Of a stretch of 64,000 nt of DNA, positions 1 through 11,697 are shown in pieces. Source of the DNA: Halichondria panicea (Eukaryota > Porifera > Demospongiae > Suberitida > Halichondriidae); the NCBI RefSeq assembly GCF_963675165.1, contig NC_087382.1, positions 1,178,001 through 1,242,000 of the forward strand, read 5' to 3'. The position numbers and the translations under genes are program-made. Every line of letters begins with the position of its first letter. Within the stretch, counting starts at the first letter, position 1. The notes beneath the pieces are model-generated. The model was not told the DNA's origin. It was given only the letters and a program-made list of their open reading frames with translations, and did no database searches.

Positions 1-202
1 CTATACCCTCGTGCAACCTCGCAGCCATACTCCTATACCCTCGTGCAACCTCATGGCCATACTCCTATACACTCGTGCAACCTCGCGGCCATACTCCAAT
101 ACCCTCGTGCAACCTCACGTGCAATCTCATGGCCATACTCCTATACCCTTCTGCAACCTCGTGGCCATACTCCTATACCCTCGTGCAACCTCATGGCCAT
201 AT
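1..202. repeat. 32-bp minisatellite (about 6 copies)
   Basis: Tandem copies of a 32-bp unit built on CTATACCCTCGTGCAACCTC followed by a GGCCATACTC block. Units begin at 1, 33, 65, 97, 141 and 173; the unit at 97 carries a 12-bp internal duplication. The array is cut by the window start. Open frames across it are by-products of the repeat. Confidence 0.9.
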
Positions 203-208
203 ATACCT

Positions 209-378
209 TTTTTTTTAAGTGTCCTAATTGAACAGCTCAGCAGAACTTCAAAGGATAATCGCATTCATGATACTATCCAATCTGCCACAGAATCCAATAT
301 CATGCAACATTCACAAGTTGATAGCACGCTCCCTCCCAGATTGTTGTTGTAAAATTTACAACAATTTGACCAGTAAAG
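209..378 (+). repeat. Dispersed repeat, inverted partner of 58160-58331
   Basis: About 165 bp, from the T-run and AAGTGTCCTAATTG to CCAGTAAAGGG, recur almost identically in reverse orientation near 58.2 kb. Both copies abut a T- or A-rich run. It is probably a short transposon fragment; no coding potential is recognised. Confidence 0.8.
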
Positions 379-518
379 GGTTAAGAGTGCATGCATGCAT
401 TACTTACTGGTATTAGCTATTCTAGTGACATTTTCTCATTGACAGTGACTCATAACCACTGACTGCAATTGTTCATCACTTCAAGTTGCATGTTAAAGCA
501 TTTTCTCTGGATATCGTC

Positions 519-864
519 ATGAAGATTTCAATGATTGCCAATGTGGCTCTGCTATATCTCTCGTGGCCTTGGCCTCTTCTGCTCAGTCCTCATGACCATG
601 GTTATTATCAGCAGCTGATAGATGCCCTGGAGCTGGAGCAACAAGATGACTCAGGTATATAATAATGTATTATCTTGTTACTAACCACCACTAGAATTAA
701 TGAAAGTGGCACCATTATAATTTGATAGCTTGCACTATTAAGTTGGTTCATGTTAAATTGATAGTTGACATGAGAATAATCATACATTACTTTGACTACA
801 GCTCGTCAGCAACACTATTATCAGCTGAAAAATGGCCCAGCTGCTCATATCAATGAAAAAACGG
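519..864 (+). CDS. Possible 5' exons of a small secreted protein
   Basis: Exon 1 (519-654) starts at ATG and encodes a 45-residue segment opening with MKISMIANVALLYLSWPWPL, a convincing signal peptide. A Q/E/D-rich tail follows (YYQQLIDALELEQQDD). It ends at a good donor (CAG|GTATAT) in phase 1. Exon 2 (802-864, 63 nt) follows an AG acceptor (ACTACAG), is open in the matching phase, repeats the YYQ..L theme, and ends in phase 1 at G|GTATGA. A third exon might be 1739-1759 (TTTCAG acceptor, then GIGHFS and stop), but this is weak. No family is recognised. Signal peptide and splice sites are seen; the gene itself is inference. Confidence 0.45.
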
Positions 865-2029
865 GTATGACATTATAAGCAGAATACAAAAAGTTTGTAA
901 TACAGTAGAACCTCGCTAATCCAAATAGAGCCGGACCAGACCCTATCCAATTATAATTTTTTATTTCATTACCGTAATTGATGTAATTACAGCGCCACCA
1001 TAATTTAAGCGCCACGTCATCATCAGCATAATTTTTTAGGTCCTAAAAAAGCACCAACCGTTGTTGGAATTATTTTTTTCTGGCGCTTATAAAAAGGCTT
1101 GTTTGAGACATCAAGACAATCATCCTGCATCTTTGACTTCCTTCACTTCTAACCTAATTACAAGTACACTTCCTAGTAAAATATGCGACATGCATATGTA
1201 GACACATAATTTATTATAGACAAGACAATTCACTGCGGATTTAACGCAAGCTGTGGATATAGTGTATGACCCATTCCTGCGCATGGGCATCTGAAGGCCA
1301 AACGAGACCAAGCAGCAGACCGCAGAGGTCCTTAGTGATGTGAGCTCTCACGCTAATCAGAGCATGCACGTGATGAAGTTAATCAGCCAAAAATTATACT
1401 GAAGAAAATTGGGGAAGTTAATTATGGACCATACTCTATTGAGTTACGCATACGTATCAATTTAAGGCTTTAGCAATCACACTAATACAAAAATGTTGGT
1501 TTGAAGCATATAAAGTCTCTTGTCACTCGTAGCTGCAAGTGTGCTCTTTCACTGTCAGAAACGCAAAGTCTCTTAGAGCCAACCCATGCACTGTCCACGT
1601 AAAGTGATCGTGGGTTGATATCTCGCTCCATTCTATCACTCCGTAGTCGGTTCATTGTAACTCCACATCTGCATGGTGCAGATTGTTGCTCTATACAGAA
1701 TTTCATTTTCCGTAGTACTGAGTTCACTTCCATTTCAGGCATAGGCCACTTTAGTTGATGATCGGTCCGTTTTCAATTTTGTATGATGAAATTGCTGTCA
1801 ATTATTTCGGGCAAGGTATACCAGGCCGCGCCTTTCTCTTCGCGACTGGAATCGAGGCTAAGCTGCTAGCTATTACATCTGCAAGGGTTAATTTTGGAAT
1901 GCATTGCCCTGCTACGTCCACTCATTTTCCCTTCACTTCCACCTTTTCTGATTTCTGGCTTTCTTATGGGGTGCCATTTGTGTCAAAATTAATACAAATT
2001 GCACGTACATTATAAATGAATACATATAT
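865..2029. other. No supported gene
   Basis: AT-rich sequence. An 86-codon minus-strand open frame at 1742-1482 resembles nothing known to me. GCGCC-containing direct and inverted motifs lie at 985-1090. Nothing else is supported. Confidence 0.5.
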
Positions 2030-2159
2030 ATATAAATGCAGATGGTACATTATATGATATGCAGGTGCCCCATATGTAAATGCAGCATGTGCATATAGCA
2101 AATGAAGTGGTTGCATATACAAATGCAGCACGTACATTTGTATATGTACCTGATATATA

Positions 2160-2612
2160 TAAATGCAGCATTCGCATATAATAAATGCAGCAGTTGCATA
2201 TAATAAATGCAGCAGCCTCATATAATAATTATATGCAGCAGCGTCATATAATAAATGCAGCAGCCTCATATAATAAATGCAAGCAGTCCCATATAATATA
2301 TGTAGCAGTCGCATATAATAAATGCAGCAGTCCCATATAATATATGCAGCAGTCGCATATAATAAATGCAGCAGTCCCATATAATATATGTAGCAGTCGC
2401 ATAATTATAATAAATGCAGCAGTCACATATAATAAATGCAGCAGCCTCATATAATATATGCAGCAGTCGCATATAATAAATGCAGCAGTCGCATATAATA
2501 AATGCAGCAGCCTCATATAATATATGCAGCAGTCGCATATAATAAATGCAGCAGCCTCATATAATATATGCAGCAGTCGCATATAATATATGCAGCAGTC
2601 GCATATAATAAT
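2160..2612. repeat. 22-bp satellite array (about 20 copies)
   Basis: Tandem units of CAGCAGTCGCATATAATA plus AATG, 22 bp long (for example starts at 2461 and 2483). Two variants, CAGTCGC and CAGCCTC, alternate in places, giving a 44-bp higher-order period. Degenerate units extend left to about 2030. The unit lacks stops on the minus strand in all three frames, which creates overlapping 90-138 codon hydrophobic open frames that are unlikely to be genes. Confidence 0.92.
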
Positions 2613-2945
2613 TATGTCTTGGTGCGCATGCGCATTCAAGCGAGGTATTACGGGTATACGGTAGTGTTTTTATGTGTCTTGTGTGTAGACTATAGCTGCT
2701 ACAGCTGCTCAAAGATCAATGAAGTGCAAGTAAGGGTTTCTATAGGCCTTCTAGTCATGTTTTCTTGGATTTAATTAGTGTATTTGCAATTTGTTCTCGA
2801 GTTATGCTAAGTGTTCCTTTACTTGCAATGACATTGCAGCCTTTTGAGAAGAGTGTAGAAAAACTTGTCCATGGTGACTGAGTGTTGCTATACTCTATAC
2901 TTATAGTAGTTAGCTCTGCGCTATATATGCATAGTTACAGACAAC
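2610..2945 (-). repeat. Dispersed repeat family R1, reversed partial copy
   Basis: Reverse-orientation match to the R1 repeats at 8.4-8.8 kb and 33.9-34.4 kb. Shared landmarks are the ATACGG / GCGAGGTAT end, CAGCTGCTCAAGGATCAATG-like sequence, TTCTCGAGTTATG and GCAATGNCATTGCAGCC. It abuts the satellite array directly. Confidence 0.75.
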
Positions 2946-3379
2946 TTAGTCTCCTTATGCATGTAGCTATATCACTTACTTGGCGGATCCGGATCCCTCC
3001 TCGGGGGTTCGCACTCACTGCAAACTGGAATGGCTATGGCCTTGCTATCGATTTCAAAACACGCTCCTGAGAAGGATAAATTTTTAAACGAAATGCATTA
3101 GCTACAAGTTTAATTCCATTTGCAGTAAATAAATCGTAGGTCACCTCTCACTCCAATAGATGTGTAGAAGTTAATAAATTTTGTGGTCGGGTCAGTGATA
3201 TTGAGTCTGTACTTTAAAACAGGAATCGGCAGGATACTCACGGAAGGAGAAGGGAGGCTGCACGGTACTCCGATCCATCACTAATGAAACAGTACTGGTT
3301 CGGTCCTATATAATTATTGTGCATTGGACATAGAAAGTAAACTGACACATAAAATTATATTGAAAACAGGCTGGCTTAC

Positions 3380-3527
3380 CATTCTCACAAATATGGACGT
3401 ATGTCGTGAAATCCCCATTGCTGTATCTGGCAGACTGGCAAATTACTTTGTCGTATACATTTTTCCTGACCGTAGCCGTGGAGAGAGCAAAGACAGAGCT
3501 CAGAAAGAACAGAGTAAATATCTTCAT
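3380..3527 (-). CDS. Possible first exon of a secreted Cys-containing peptide
   Basis: On the minus strand, ATG at 3527 begins MKIFTLFFLSSVFALSTATV, a clear signal peptide, followed by a Lys/Asp-rich segment with two cysteines (VICQ and HICEN). The exon is 148 nt and ends in phase 1 at AATG|GTAAGC, a strong donor. A TATA box lies about 40 nt upstream, which places a plausible start site in between. Downstream exons would lie left of 3380; a tiny candidate near 3258-3240 (CAG acceptor, GTGAGT donor) could not be confirmed. Antisense open frames over the same bases look like shadows. No family recognised. Confidence 0.45.
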
Positions 3528-3564
3528 CGTTGTGATACGTTTTGTTGAAACAAGCTTGCCTACG

Positions 3565-3574
3565 ACCTTTTTTA
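3565..3574 (-). promoter_or_regulatory. TATA box for the 3527 exon
   Basis: CTATAAAAAA on the minus strand, about 40 nt before the ATG at 3527, is a canonical metazoan TATA spacing. It supports the start chosen for the signal-peptide exon. Confidence 0.4.
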
Positions 3575-3754
3575 TAGCGAGCAAACATGTGCGCGCATGC
3601 GCAAATGCAAACTTAAGTAGTTGGGCGGAGTCCAATACCTGTACCAAGGAGGAATCCAGCGGCCTGGTCTCGAGGCTAATAGGACCGGACACGCAAAATC
3701 AATTCACTTTTTTGGGGCTCTGGAAAAGTGACCTTCTAGTTTGGATAGTGTGAT

Positions 3755-5145
3755 TTTACCAGGGCAAGAGCGAATTAATACTGTTACATAATTATAATTA
3801 TAGGGTACATGCTGCCTGTATGGTATAAGCATTAATTATTAATTCTACCTCCCTCCCTCAGATTGTAGAGGCTGAGGTATGTGTCATGCAGGTATACGAG
3901 TCGATTGCATGGAGAGTGTCGCTATAGTTACAAGTGTACGACCTACATGACTGTACATACAATTATGATTAACCTGCTGGAGAGTTATAAGCAGCCCATA
4001 AAGGACAGGACTGTCTACTGGTCACGCTGGCTAATCTAACAGGTCACCATTGCAATGAGTCTCTACCAATTTGTGGTTGACGAAAAAGTGACAAAACAAA
4101 AGGCACGCATAATATGCATACTGCACATATAATTATTGTGCGACAGTGTGTAAGCTGGCCTCTCAGATTATGCTGTTAATTGATTGCGGATTTCAGTACT
4201 TTTCAGTGTGCGGGTAACTCATATTCACCCCTCTCCCCATTTTATGCCATGTCATGCAAGGACCCCGATTTGTTTACAAACTTAAGGCACCTCCCCACCT
4301 GGTGAGGGTGCATGTATGTGGAAGAAGGTCCTGTGAGTCATTGGGACAAGTCTCTCAGAGTTCTCTGTCAGAAATTATCATGCATGCTTCTTTCTCATAA
4401 CATGGGTACTGAGGTCAATGTGCATGATGCATGTTTCTTTTAATTTCCAATCTGCATTAGCAACCACAGCTGAACAATGATTGCACATGTACACAATGTA
4501 TACATATGTAAATTGTATATACGTATAAGTTAATTATTTATGTCGTGCAGTCTACCTTAATTGGCTCTGCCTCAGAGCTATGAGGTAATGCTAGAATGTG
4601 TTGGTAGTCTAATCGTGCCGGATACCTATCGACACCTTTTCCAGTGAGTCAACTTTGTGTTCCTAGCATTTAGTACCACTCACCGGCATAATTCTAGGCA
4701 GAACCCTGTACCAGCGTTAGCTACCATGCAGTGAGCTTTGTCCGGAAGGGGCAAGCCAATTTGTGGTCTAGGCTACCACCACTCAACGTTACCAGCATTA
4801 TAGTTACCAATTAGCTTTTAGGCTACGTGACATTCCAAAAGCACCGTATAGGCAGCACTGAAAGTTCACCTCTGCATGAGTATACCTATATATACATGCA
4901 GTGTGTACTGTACTTTAAAGGCCATATGCATTCATGCTTTCACAAAATGGTGTCCGAAGCAATTGTTGCGATACCAGCTATAATGATGTGTACCAAATCA
5001 GATCTGTAATCATGTTACAGTCAACTTATTTAATTGAACAATAAGGGTCCAAGTCCACCTCAGGTCTCACATTCTCAGCGTGATCAGACAGTGTGCCCAG
5101 GTAGTTCTTCCAGATAGATCGATATCACCAGCTATAATAATGAAA
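3755..5145. other. No supported gene
   Basis: AT-rich sequence with scattered GCATGC and ATAATTAT motifs. No splice-consistent open frame or repeat family member was recognised. Confidence 0.4.
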
Positions 5146-5199
5146 GCACCGCAGGTGCTGATGCCTCGGTGGAGATGCCAAAGCTACATAACATAAAAG

Positions 5200-8100
5200 C
5201 AGGGGCGGATCCAGGAAAAATGAAAGGGGGGGGCTAGTAGAAAGGGGCAAAGTCCCGTACGAGGGTGGGTATGGAAGGGGGAGCATCCCCCTCCCGCCTC
5301 GCCGCAGGCGAAATTTTTTGCTTTTTACAATTTGCTCACACTTTTACCTTTAAACTGTCATATTAATAAGTGAATACTGAATATGAAAAAGTTAATACAA
5401 AAAACTCGTTCTGATCAACAAAAGGATGTATATACTGTAGATGTTACATCTACATTCATGCACTTTTGGTACATGAAAGAATCACAATGCCTACCCAGAC
5501 TGCACTGAGAGTGAGAGGAGATAAGGCTGCTTCCTTGCAACTAGCTGAAAAAGTCTGAGATCTGCTCCATGTTGCAGCTCAACAGCATGCACCTTCACAA
5601 GGCCTAGGAAAAGAGGCCTGGGATATGATCGAGGCTACAAAACATTGCACAAGGAGCTGACTCAGCAACAGCAATAGTTGACGTTCTAACTAGCTAGCTA
5701 GCTACTAGCTAGTACAGTATAGTATGCATGTCCAGCTAGCTAGCCTACATCCTTTATACTCTTAGTAGCTAGACTTGGCTATTGTCTAGCATCTCTTAAG
5801 TCAGTGAGTCTACTAGCCTCGATCCCAGGCCGAGTTTTCGCTTTTATAACGGTTAGGCGAACAACTGGGCCTGGTACTAGTTGTCTGCGCATGCGTCAGT
5901 CCATAGATACTGTACACTCCGTGGATGTGAAACACTTCCGCCCACTACCAAAAGTCCTGAAACACTCATTGCAACGGATGACACGGACGGAGTATCCGGA
6001 ATTCCGTATAGTATACGGAATCTACTGCTGGATACATCAATAATAATCTAACTACATGTGAGTGATCAGATAACTGAAGCTCCCAGTCCAAGTTCTTCCA
6101 GTGCTAACTGATTCTCTGCGCAGGGAGAGCCAAGAGAGATGTTCATGAATGAAAGTGGAAATACAGAAATCATATTGGAACCTGACAAATTTAGATCTAG
6201 CTACATGTACACTGCTGACTTAATTTTTGTGATATTGTATATAGCACAGCATGTATGCACACAGAATATTATATAGGCAGGCATCCATGCATGGAGATAG
6301 ACTTAGTAGTAGACAACTAAATGGAAAACTAAAACTGATTTAAAGTTGAAGGAGGATTCTTCTTCGTCTTATCGCTATACTTGTGCTCGTACACTTGTTT
6401 GTTAGTCTTGCATTGCATCAGGGAATAATTATGCTCCTTTCCGCTTCCTTTGGTGATAGAGCATTACCTAAATTAAAAAAGTATGTTAGAATGCACATAA
6501 TAATTTACTCCGGCCGCTGTACGTACGATCATGTATGCATTATCATCATACAGTACATTTGTATGAGTAAACATGTTCACCACAAAAAGACACGCTTTCC
6601 TGAAATAACAAAACATTTACTGAGGGTCAAAATAGATTCTCCTGGTATAAGGACATCTATATTATTGAATGACCACATCATTTAAGTGATGGAGCTTTTT
6701 GTTGGCAAGATCGCCTAACCACAAGATAGGTACTGTTGAACACCTAATTTTGACCTATCATTCAGTTTGCTGCTAGCCTTATACATTTTCTTAAGTGCTA
6801 AACACATTCTCCCAGTACTTCACTTCATTGACTAACAGGAAAGCAAAGCGAAATGTTCCAACCATAAACCCAACCAAAGATCGCCTAACCACAAACTTGT
6901 TACCTAGTAAGTTACAGACAAAAATGAGCTCCAAAAGGCTATCCACTAATAATGCAGGCTCAATATACATGCTCTATGATAGACTTACCTCCCACCTACG
7001 AGTACAGGAGACCTTCTCCTCCACTGAAGCCACAAGTGCGCAGCTGTGCAAGAAAAACAACACTAAAAGTGTCCATTTCTGCAGCTGGGTGCCGTTGCAG
7101 TGAGTGAACACGAATACTCCGTAATCTACCCGTATACTACCTACGTTTCACATCCACGGAGTGTACAGTATCTATGGTCAGTCGTTCGTCAGATTCTGAC
7201 GAATGGATATTCTCGTTCACTTTCGTGACATTTATATTCGTGTACTATCGTGTACTAGAAGTCAGTTCCCGTTTTATCATTATTGGAATCGATTGGAATG
7301 GCTCTTAGCTGAAGCTTCTCTCTTCTCTGAAGCTTATTCTGAAGACTGAACAACAAGGGAAGAGGTATAAAGCTTTGTCAAGCTTGTTAAGGTCAAATAT
7401 TTTTGTGTGGGCCCTATGGCCGGCTAGGCTATGCTATCAAGTCTTGTTCATGTTTGGCAAGAATGTAGGTAGACTATAGTTTCATCATTAATATGGTGGA
7501 TCAAGTGAAGAGTGTGAGCTAGAGAACTTGGTGCTGCCATCATCAGCTCGTCGACAATGACACTATAACCGAGAAATTTAATATGTATAGATCTACACGT
7601 ATTTAAAATGTCTACTTCTCTGTACAGGAGCAATGGCTAATATCCAGCTATCCCAACAGTGCTCCTCTTGGCTATACTAACGGACGAGACTGGACAGTTT
7701 GAGGTAAGGGTTTAACCGTCTTTGGTTTCTTTTAATATTGTCCTATACTCACAGACACAGGACTGGAGTATGACCTGCTCATTCGAGCGTTGCTGGGTAG
7801 CTCAGAGACATCAAGAGAATCTACGTTTTCTCAAGTAATGAGTTACGAGTTGGGGCCTGGAATCAGAGAAGTCCAGCAGCCTGCTAAATCTTTTTGAAAC
7901 GTAATTTGAAGGCATTCAATCATCCTGAAGTTGCCCTGGGTCACTGTAATTGTGCTGCAGCACAACTGGCAACTCCCCAGGCCTTTGTGAAGCAGCTCCC
8001 TATGTGCATCTTTTGTGTACTCACTCTGTGCATTTTCTGTGTACAAATTTCAATTATTGATTTATTAAATATTTTTGCCGACCACAAATATACAATGAAA

Positions 8101-8322
8101 ATTTGACGCATGCGCAGACAACTAGTACCAGGCCCAGTTGTTCGCCTAACCGTTATAAAAGCGAAAACTCGGCCTGGGATCGAGGCTATGAGTCTACATG
8201 CAGATGCATAAGTAACAAGGTTGGTGGCAAAATTGTTGTAACCTCAGACTAGCAATACATGGGTAGTTTTTTCAAAAGGGGGGGGCTTCAGCCCCTCAAA
8301 ATCACCCCTGGATCCGCCCCTG
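5200..8322. mobile_element. Inverted-repeat DNA transposon, CAGGGGCGGATCC ends
   Basis: Terminal inverted repeats CAGGGGCGGATCCAGG (5200) and CCTGGATCCGCCCCTG (ending 8322), with G-rich subterminal stretches. Direct TAAAAG flanks lie at 5194-5199 and 8323-8328. The TIR resembles hAT-type non-autonomous elements, but a clean 8-bp duplication is not seen. Most of its length is a second transposon at 5814-8188; without that it would be about 740 bp, a non-autonomous element. Confidence 0.85.
5814..8188. mobile_element. Mutator-like element, 85-bp TIRs and 9-bp TSD
   Basis: Perfect 85-bp inverted repeats at 5814-5898 and 8104-8188 start TAGCCTCGATCCCAGGCCG and continue through a CGCTTTTATAACGG block. 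Both sides are flanked by the 9-bp direct repeat TGAGTCTAC (5805-5813, 8189-8197). Long TIRs with a 9-bp duplication are the mark of Mutator-like elements (established). Internal open frames are short (up to about 100 codons) and no MULE transposase motif was recognised, so it is probably non-autonomous. A further inverted pair (CTGTACACTCCGTGGATG) lies at 5905-5935 and 7142-7175. Confidence 0.88.
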
Positions 8323-8867
8323 TAAAAGCTACTAATAGCTTGAACATTTTTGCAATAATTATTTTGCTGTGCAAACTCAAAGAGTGGGTAATGATCGACC
8401 ATGATTGTTGTTAAAAACTGATTGATGCCAAACGTTCAAGTAATGGCTTCCATCAGCAGAGCCTTGCAGCTCTCTTTCTCACTCTTGCAGCTACCAATAG
8501 CTAGCGTTCTAGTGCAGAGCTAACTACTAAGTAGAGTAGTAACACTCGGTAAACAAGTTTGGCTACGTGCTCTTCTGAAAAGGCTGCAATGGCATTTCAA
8601 AGCAAAACTAGGCATAACTCGAGAACGAAGCATTATTTTGCAAATCCACGAATTAAAATCCAAGTAAACATGACTAGAAGCCTATAGAAACTCTTACTTG
8701 CACTTGATTCATCCTTGAGCAGCTGTAGCAGTCTACACAGACAGACACACAGACACACAGACACACAAACACACTACTGTATACCTCGCTTGCGCATGCA
8801 CACCGAGGCATAATTATACTGAGCTATATACCATGCACTGTACAATATACAAGTTAGCTAGCTCTTA

Positions 8868-9180
8868 GACACTAGTTGATAAGATCTACATGGGAAGTAC
8901 ATGGGAAAAGTGCCTCAGAGCAGGTATACTATGGGACTTAGTATACCTGCAAATTTACTTATATACCTAGTATTTCGTTGTCAAGTAATTGTATTGTAGT
9001 CAAGCAGTTTTCGCATGCGCACTAGTATCTAAATGAGTTAGACACTGTTTTGTCGGTGTCCATGTGATTTAGAAGCCCTCAGCCACTTTAGTACCCTCGC
9101 TACGCTCGGGATACTAAATCAGTGCCTTTGGGCTTCTAAATCCCATAGACACCTCCAAAACAGTGTCTAACTATTATATA
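8868..9180 (+). repeat. Dispersed repeat R2, copy 1
   Basis: About 310 bp, closely matching 35,218-35,537. Its 3' half folds into a hairpin: AGAAGCCC(T)CAGCCACT pairs with CAGTGCCTTTGGGCTTCT, around a loop CCCTCGCTACGCTCGGG. GTCTAA and TTAGAC ends suggest a small inverted-repeat element. Confidence 0.8.
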
Positions 9181-10106
9181 GATAAACGAAATTACGTACC
9201 GAGCTGCTTCAATAATTAAAAAAGCGCTGCAATTCGAGTACAAAAAAGAAAAAGTTGAAAATTTGAAGTTGAACATGTTCTTAAAAATAATGAAGACACA
9301 CTTATAAAATAAAGATACGCCGTTTTAGTAAGCGCTAATAATCCAGTTTCAACGGTATACTGTTTAAGCTATAGGAGATAGTAAGTGCTGGTCGTTTATA
9401 CAGCTTCAGTGGTCGGTGTATACCAGTGCATGTGGGCAGAACCCTGAACGTATGTTATGCCAGTAATACTATACACCGATGCAAACGACTGTTACATGAT
9501 TATTGCGTCATTCGTGTTTCATCCCCTCCCCCAGTACATACACTCGTGAACACTCTCGGCCACCACAGTATTGTCCACTGGCACAACACAGCTAGTTAGA
9601 CTTGAAGGAAGACTTCACCTCCTATACCAATGAACTGGTCGTTCGTTTCCTCCTTGTATTATGATGATACAACTCAGACGCCGGTTGTCATTGGTTTCCT
9701 ACAAGTAGTGTTATAGTTGGGCTGATTATGTGCATGCATGGATATACTCTATATTTATTGCATGGTATGATTGAGTAATATAAGGAGACCAAGGTATTAT
9801 TGAATGGTCTCAGGAGAGTTGCACCATTGTACATGTACATACCTTTTGCTGGAATCCATGATATTATACTGTGCACTATAATATAAATTAAGGGTTGGTC
9901 CCCAGTCGGGATTCCAGGAATCGAAGGATGCTTCCTTATTATACTGCATGAACAAGTTGGCTGAAGTAGTTTGTTGCATATATGAACATCTGTACATATA
10001 TAGTGATATAGAACTAATGGGTCCATGCAAGGGTGAATGTTAGTGGTTTCACTTTGTCAGGACCATTACAATTGAAGCATATATACGATGTACAATGTGA
10101 GAGCAG
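9181..10106. other. No supported gene
   Basis: Unique-looking AT-rich sequence. Minus-strand open frames at 10,030-9,688 overlap each other in different frames and show no recognisable protein. Confidence 0.4.
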
Positions 10107-10290
10107 CATTAATCTAGTATAGTGTATGAAGTTTATACCATTAACATGCAGTGGAAGCATACTTTATGTGGTTTTGGCTGCTGGTTTGACCTATATAATA
10201 GCATTATCTATTGGGTGTGAGGTTTTATACCATTAATATGCAGTGCACGTGGAAGCATACTTTAGGGAGGTTTTGGCTAGACTCAGTATG
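10107..10290 (+). repeat. R3 tandem repeat, two degenerate units
   Basis: Two copies of the GTGTGAGGTTTTATACCATTA ... GTGGAAGCATACTTTA unit found in the larger array at 13.6-14.27 kb. The adjoining 10,318-10,450 segment (from TGCAAATGAATCTTGG) matches 57,913-58,015. Confidence 0.75.
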
Positions 10291-10450
10291 TATATGCTCT
10301 CGGAGTCATTTCTTGCTGCAAATGAATCTTGGGGCTTTGCTAGCTAACTGCTTCTTTATTTTAGCTCATACCAGCATTGAAAAGGCTGTATATATAAATA
10401 ATTATATAGGGACAAGCTATATACAGCTATAAGTTTTCACGATTGTGCAA

Positions 10451-11590
10451 AATAATGCAATCTCAGCAGTAATCCGGACCTACATATACATGCATCAGCA
10501 CTTGGCCGCGTTACATATATAGCGTGTGCATGGTTGCTCTTTGGAGGTGGTCGTTAATGGAGGTTCCACTGTATATGCATTGTTTACCTAAATTTAGGTA
10601 CAACATATAGTACATGTATATGCATGCAAATTAATCTGTCAATGGTACCTAAATTTAGGTCCAATGTCAATGGCGTAACACATTGTATATTTCATGCATG
10701 CAGGTACTCAGCACTTGCAAGAAGCCAGTTTGCAGAACTGTCCACAATCTAACTATCACAAGTATATGGACTGCATTGTACTGCTGCTGTTAAGCATTCC
10801 TTTAACTATATTATTACTTGACTCGGCTTCATCTTCATCTGATTAAGCAAGTCAATGGGAAAATTTTAATCTTTGAGAAATCAACGGGGATATTAACTTG
10901 AACTAACGAATCCTAAGAGAAAAGGAACTTTTAACAGTGAATGTGTCACATCCAAAAGTGAATATCAATAAAGTGTGAGCCTATATATACAAGTTAAGAG
11001 CATGCACATAGACATAATTATTTGTACTAACAACAAGTGTCAATGCAACCATGGAGATCAACTATATATACGGGGAGGGAGGTTATTATTGTGACATCAC
11101 TTCCTGTAAAACCCCAAAAAACACATAGAGGCAAAGAATGATGCATAATAATTATTTGATCGATCAATGTTAATTTCGTGTCATCTAATGTTGAGTATCT
11201 TGTGTGTGTTGAAAGCAGCATTGATAAGTTGTATGATTGTAAGCTTTATTGATGCGTGTCTTAAATGGTGTATCTATATTTAATGTGCATATCATTATGC
11301 ATATAAATTATACCGGGGTATATATAATTATGTATTATGCCACCATAATTATACTGTATGGCTGTTGCTTATACATATATACGTTATCGCTGATGATATA
11401 CGTACACAGGTTTGCATGTATGCCCATGCAGCTATAGCTGCCATTAATTGATGGTATAGTTTAATATTGAACACGTAATCAACTCATGTATGCATGCTTT
11501 GGTGAACAACTGATTCGAAATTAGATCTACAAAATAATTATAGTCCACTATTTCAAGTCCTTAGCTAAACGGTAGTTTGTGCCCTTTGGC
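10451..11590. other. No supported gene
   Basis: AT-rich sequence containing a repeated CCTAAATTTAGGT palindrome (10,588 and 10,649). No convincing exon was seen. Confidence 0.4.
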
Positions 11591-11655
11591 TTAGTTGCTC
11601 ATCTTCTCCTTCAGAATCTCTTCAACAGCAGCGAGAGTCTCTTCCTCAAGCTCAT
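11591..11655 (-). CDS. Possible terminal exon of an unknown gene
   Basis: On the minus strand an AATTCAG acceptor is followed by an acidic/helical 20-residue C-terminus, ELEEETLAAVEEILKEKMSN, and TAA at 11591-11593. Phase 1 entry would add an Asp. Composition is typical of real coding sequence. Upstream exons are uncertain; minus-strand open frames at 12,037-12,520 are candidates but no clean splice path was found. Confidence 0.35.
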
Positions 11656-11697
11656 CTGAATTTATGCAGGAAAATAATTACTGTATACAGTTATATA

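Larger units (their letters stand above)
5162..8810 (+). repeat. R1 dispersed repeat copy split by an insertion
   Basis: The left part (5162-5199) and right part (8323-8810) together align with the uninterrupted R1 copy at 33,886-34,420. The ends are TGCCTCGGTG and CACCGAGGCA, a 10-bp terminal inverted repeat. The uninterrupted copy reads through AACATAAAGCT exactly where this one is split, so 5200-8322 is a later insertion. Without it the element is about 520 bp. Its 3' part holds ACAC/AGAC simple repeats. Confidence 0.85.

Noticed and set aside
11-352. Plus-strand 113-codon open frame at the window start
   Set aside because: It runs through the 32-bp minisatellite and a dispersed repeat; no coding features.
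1964-2639. Long minus-strand open frames (90-138 codons) rich in MRLLHLLY
   Set aside because: They are translations of the 22-bp satellite, open in all frames by chance of its composition.
3324-3753. Plus-strand open frames over 3.3-3.75 kb
   Set aside because: Shadows of the minus-strand signal-peptide exon, which has TATA, ATG context and donor.
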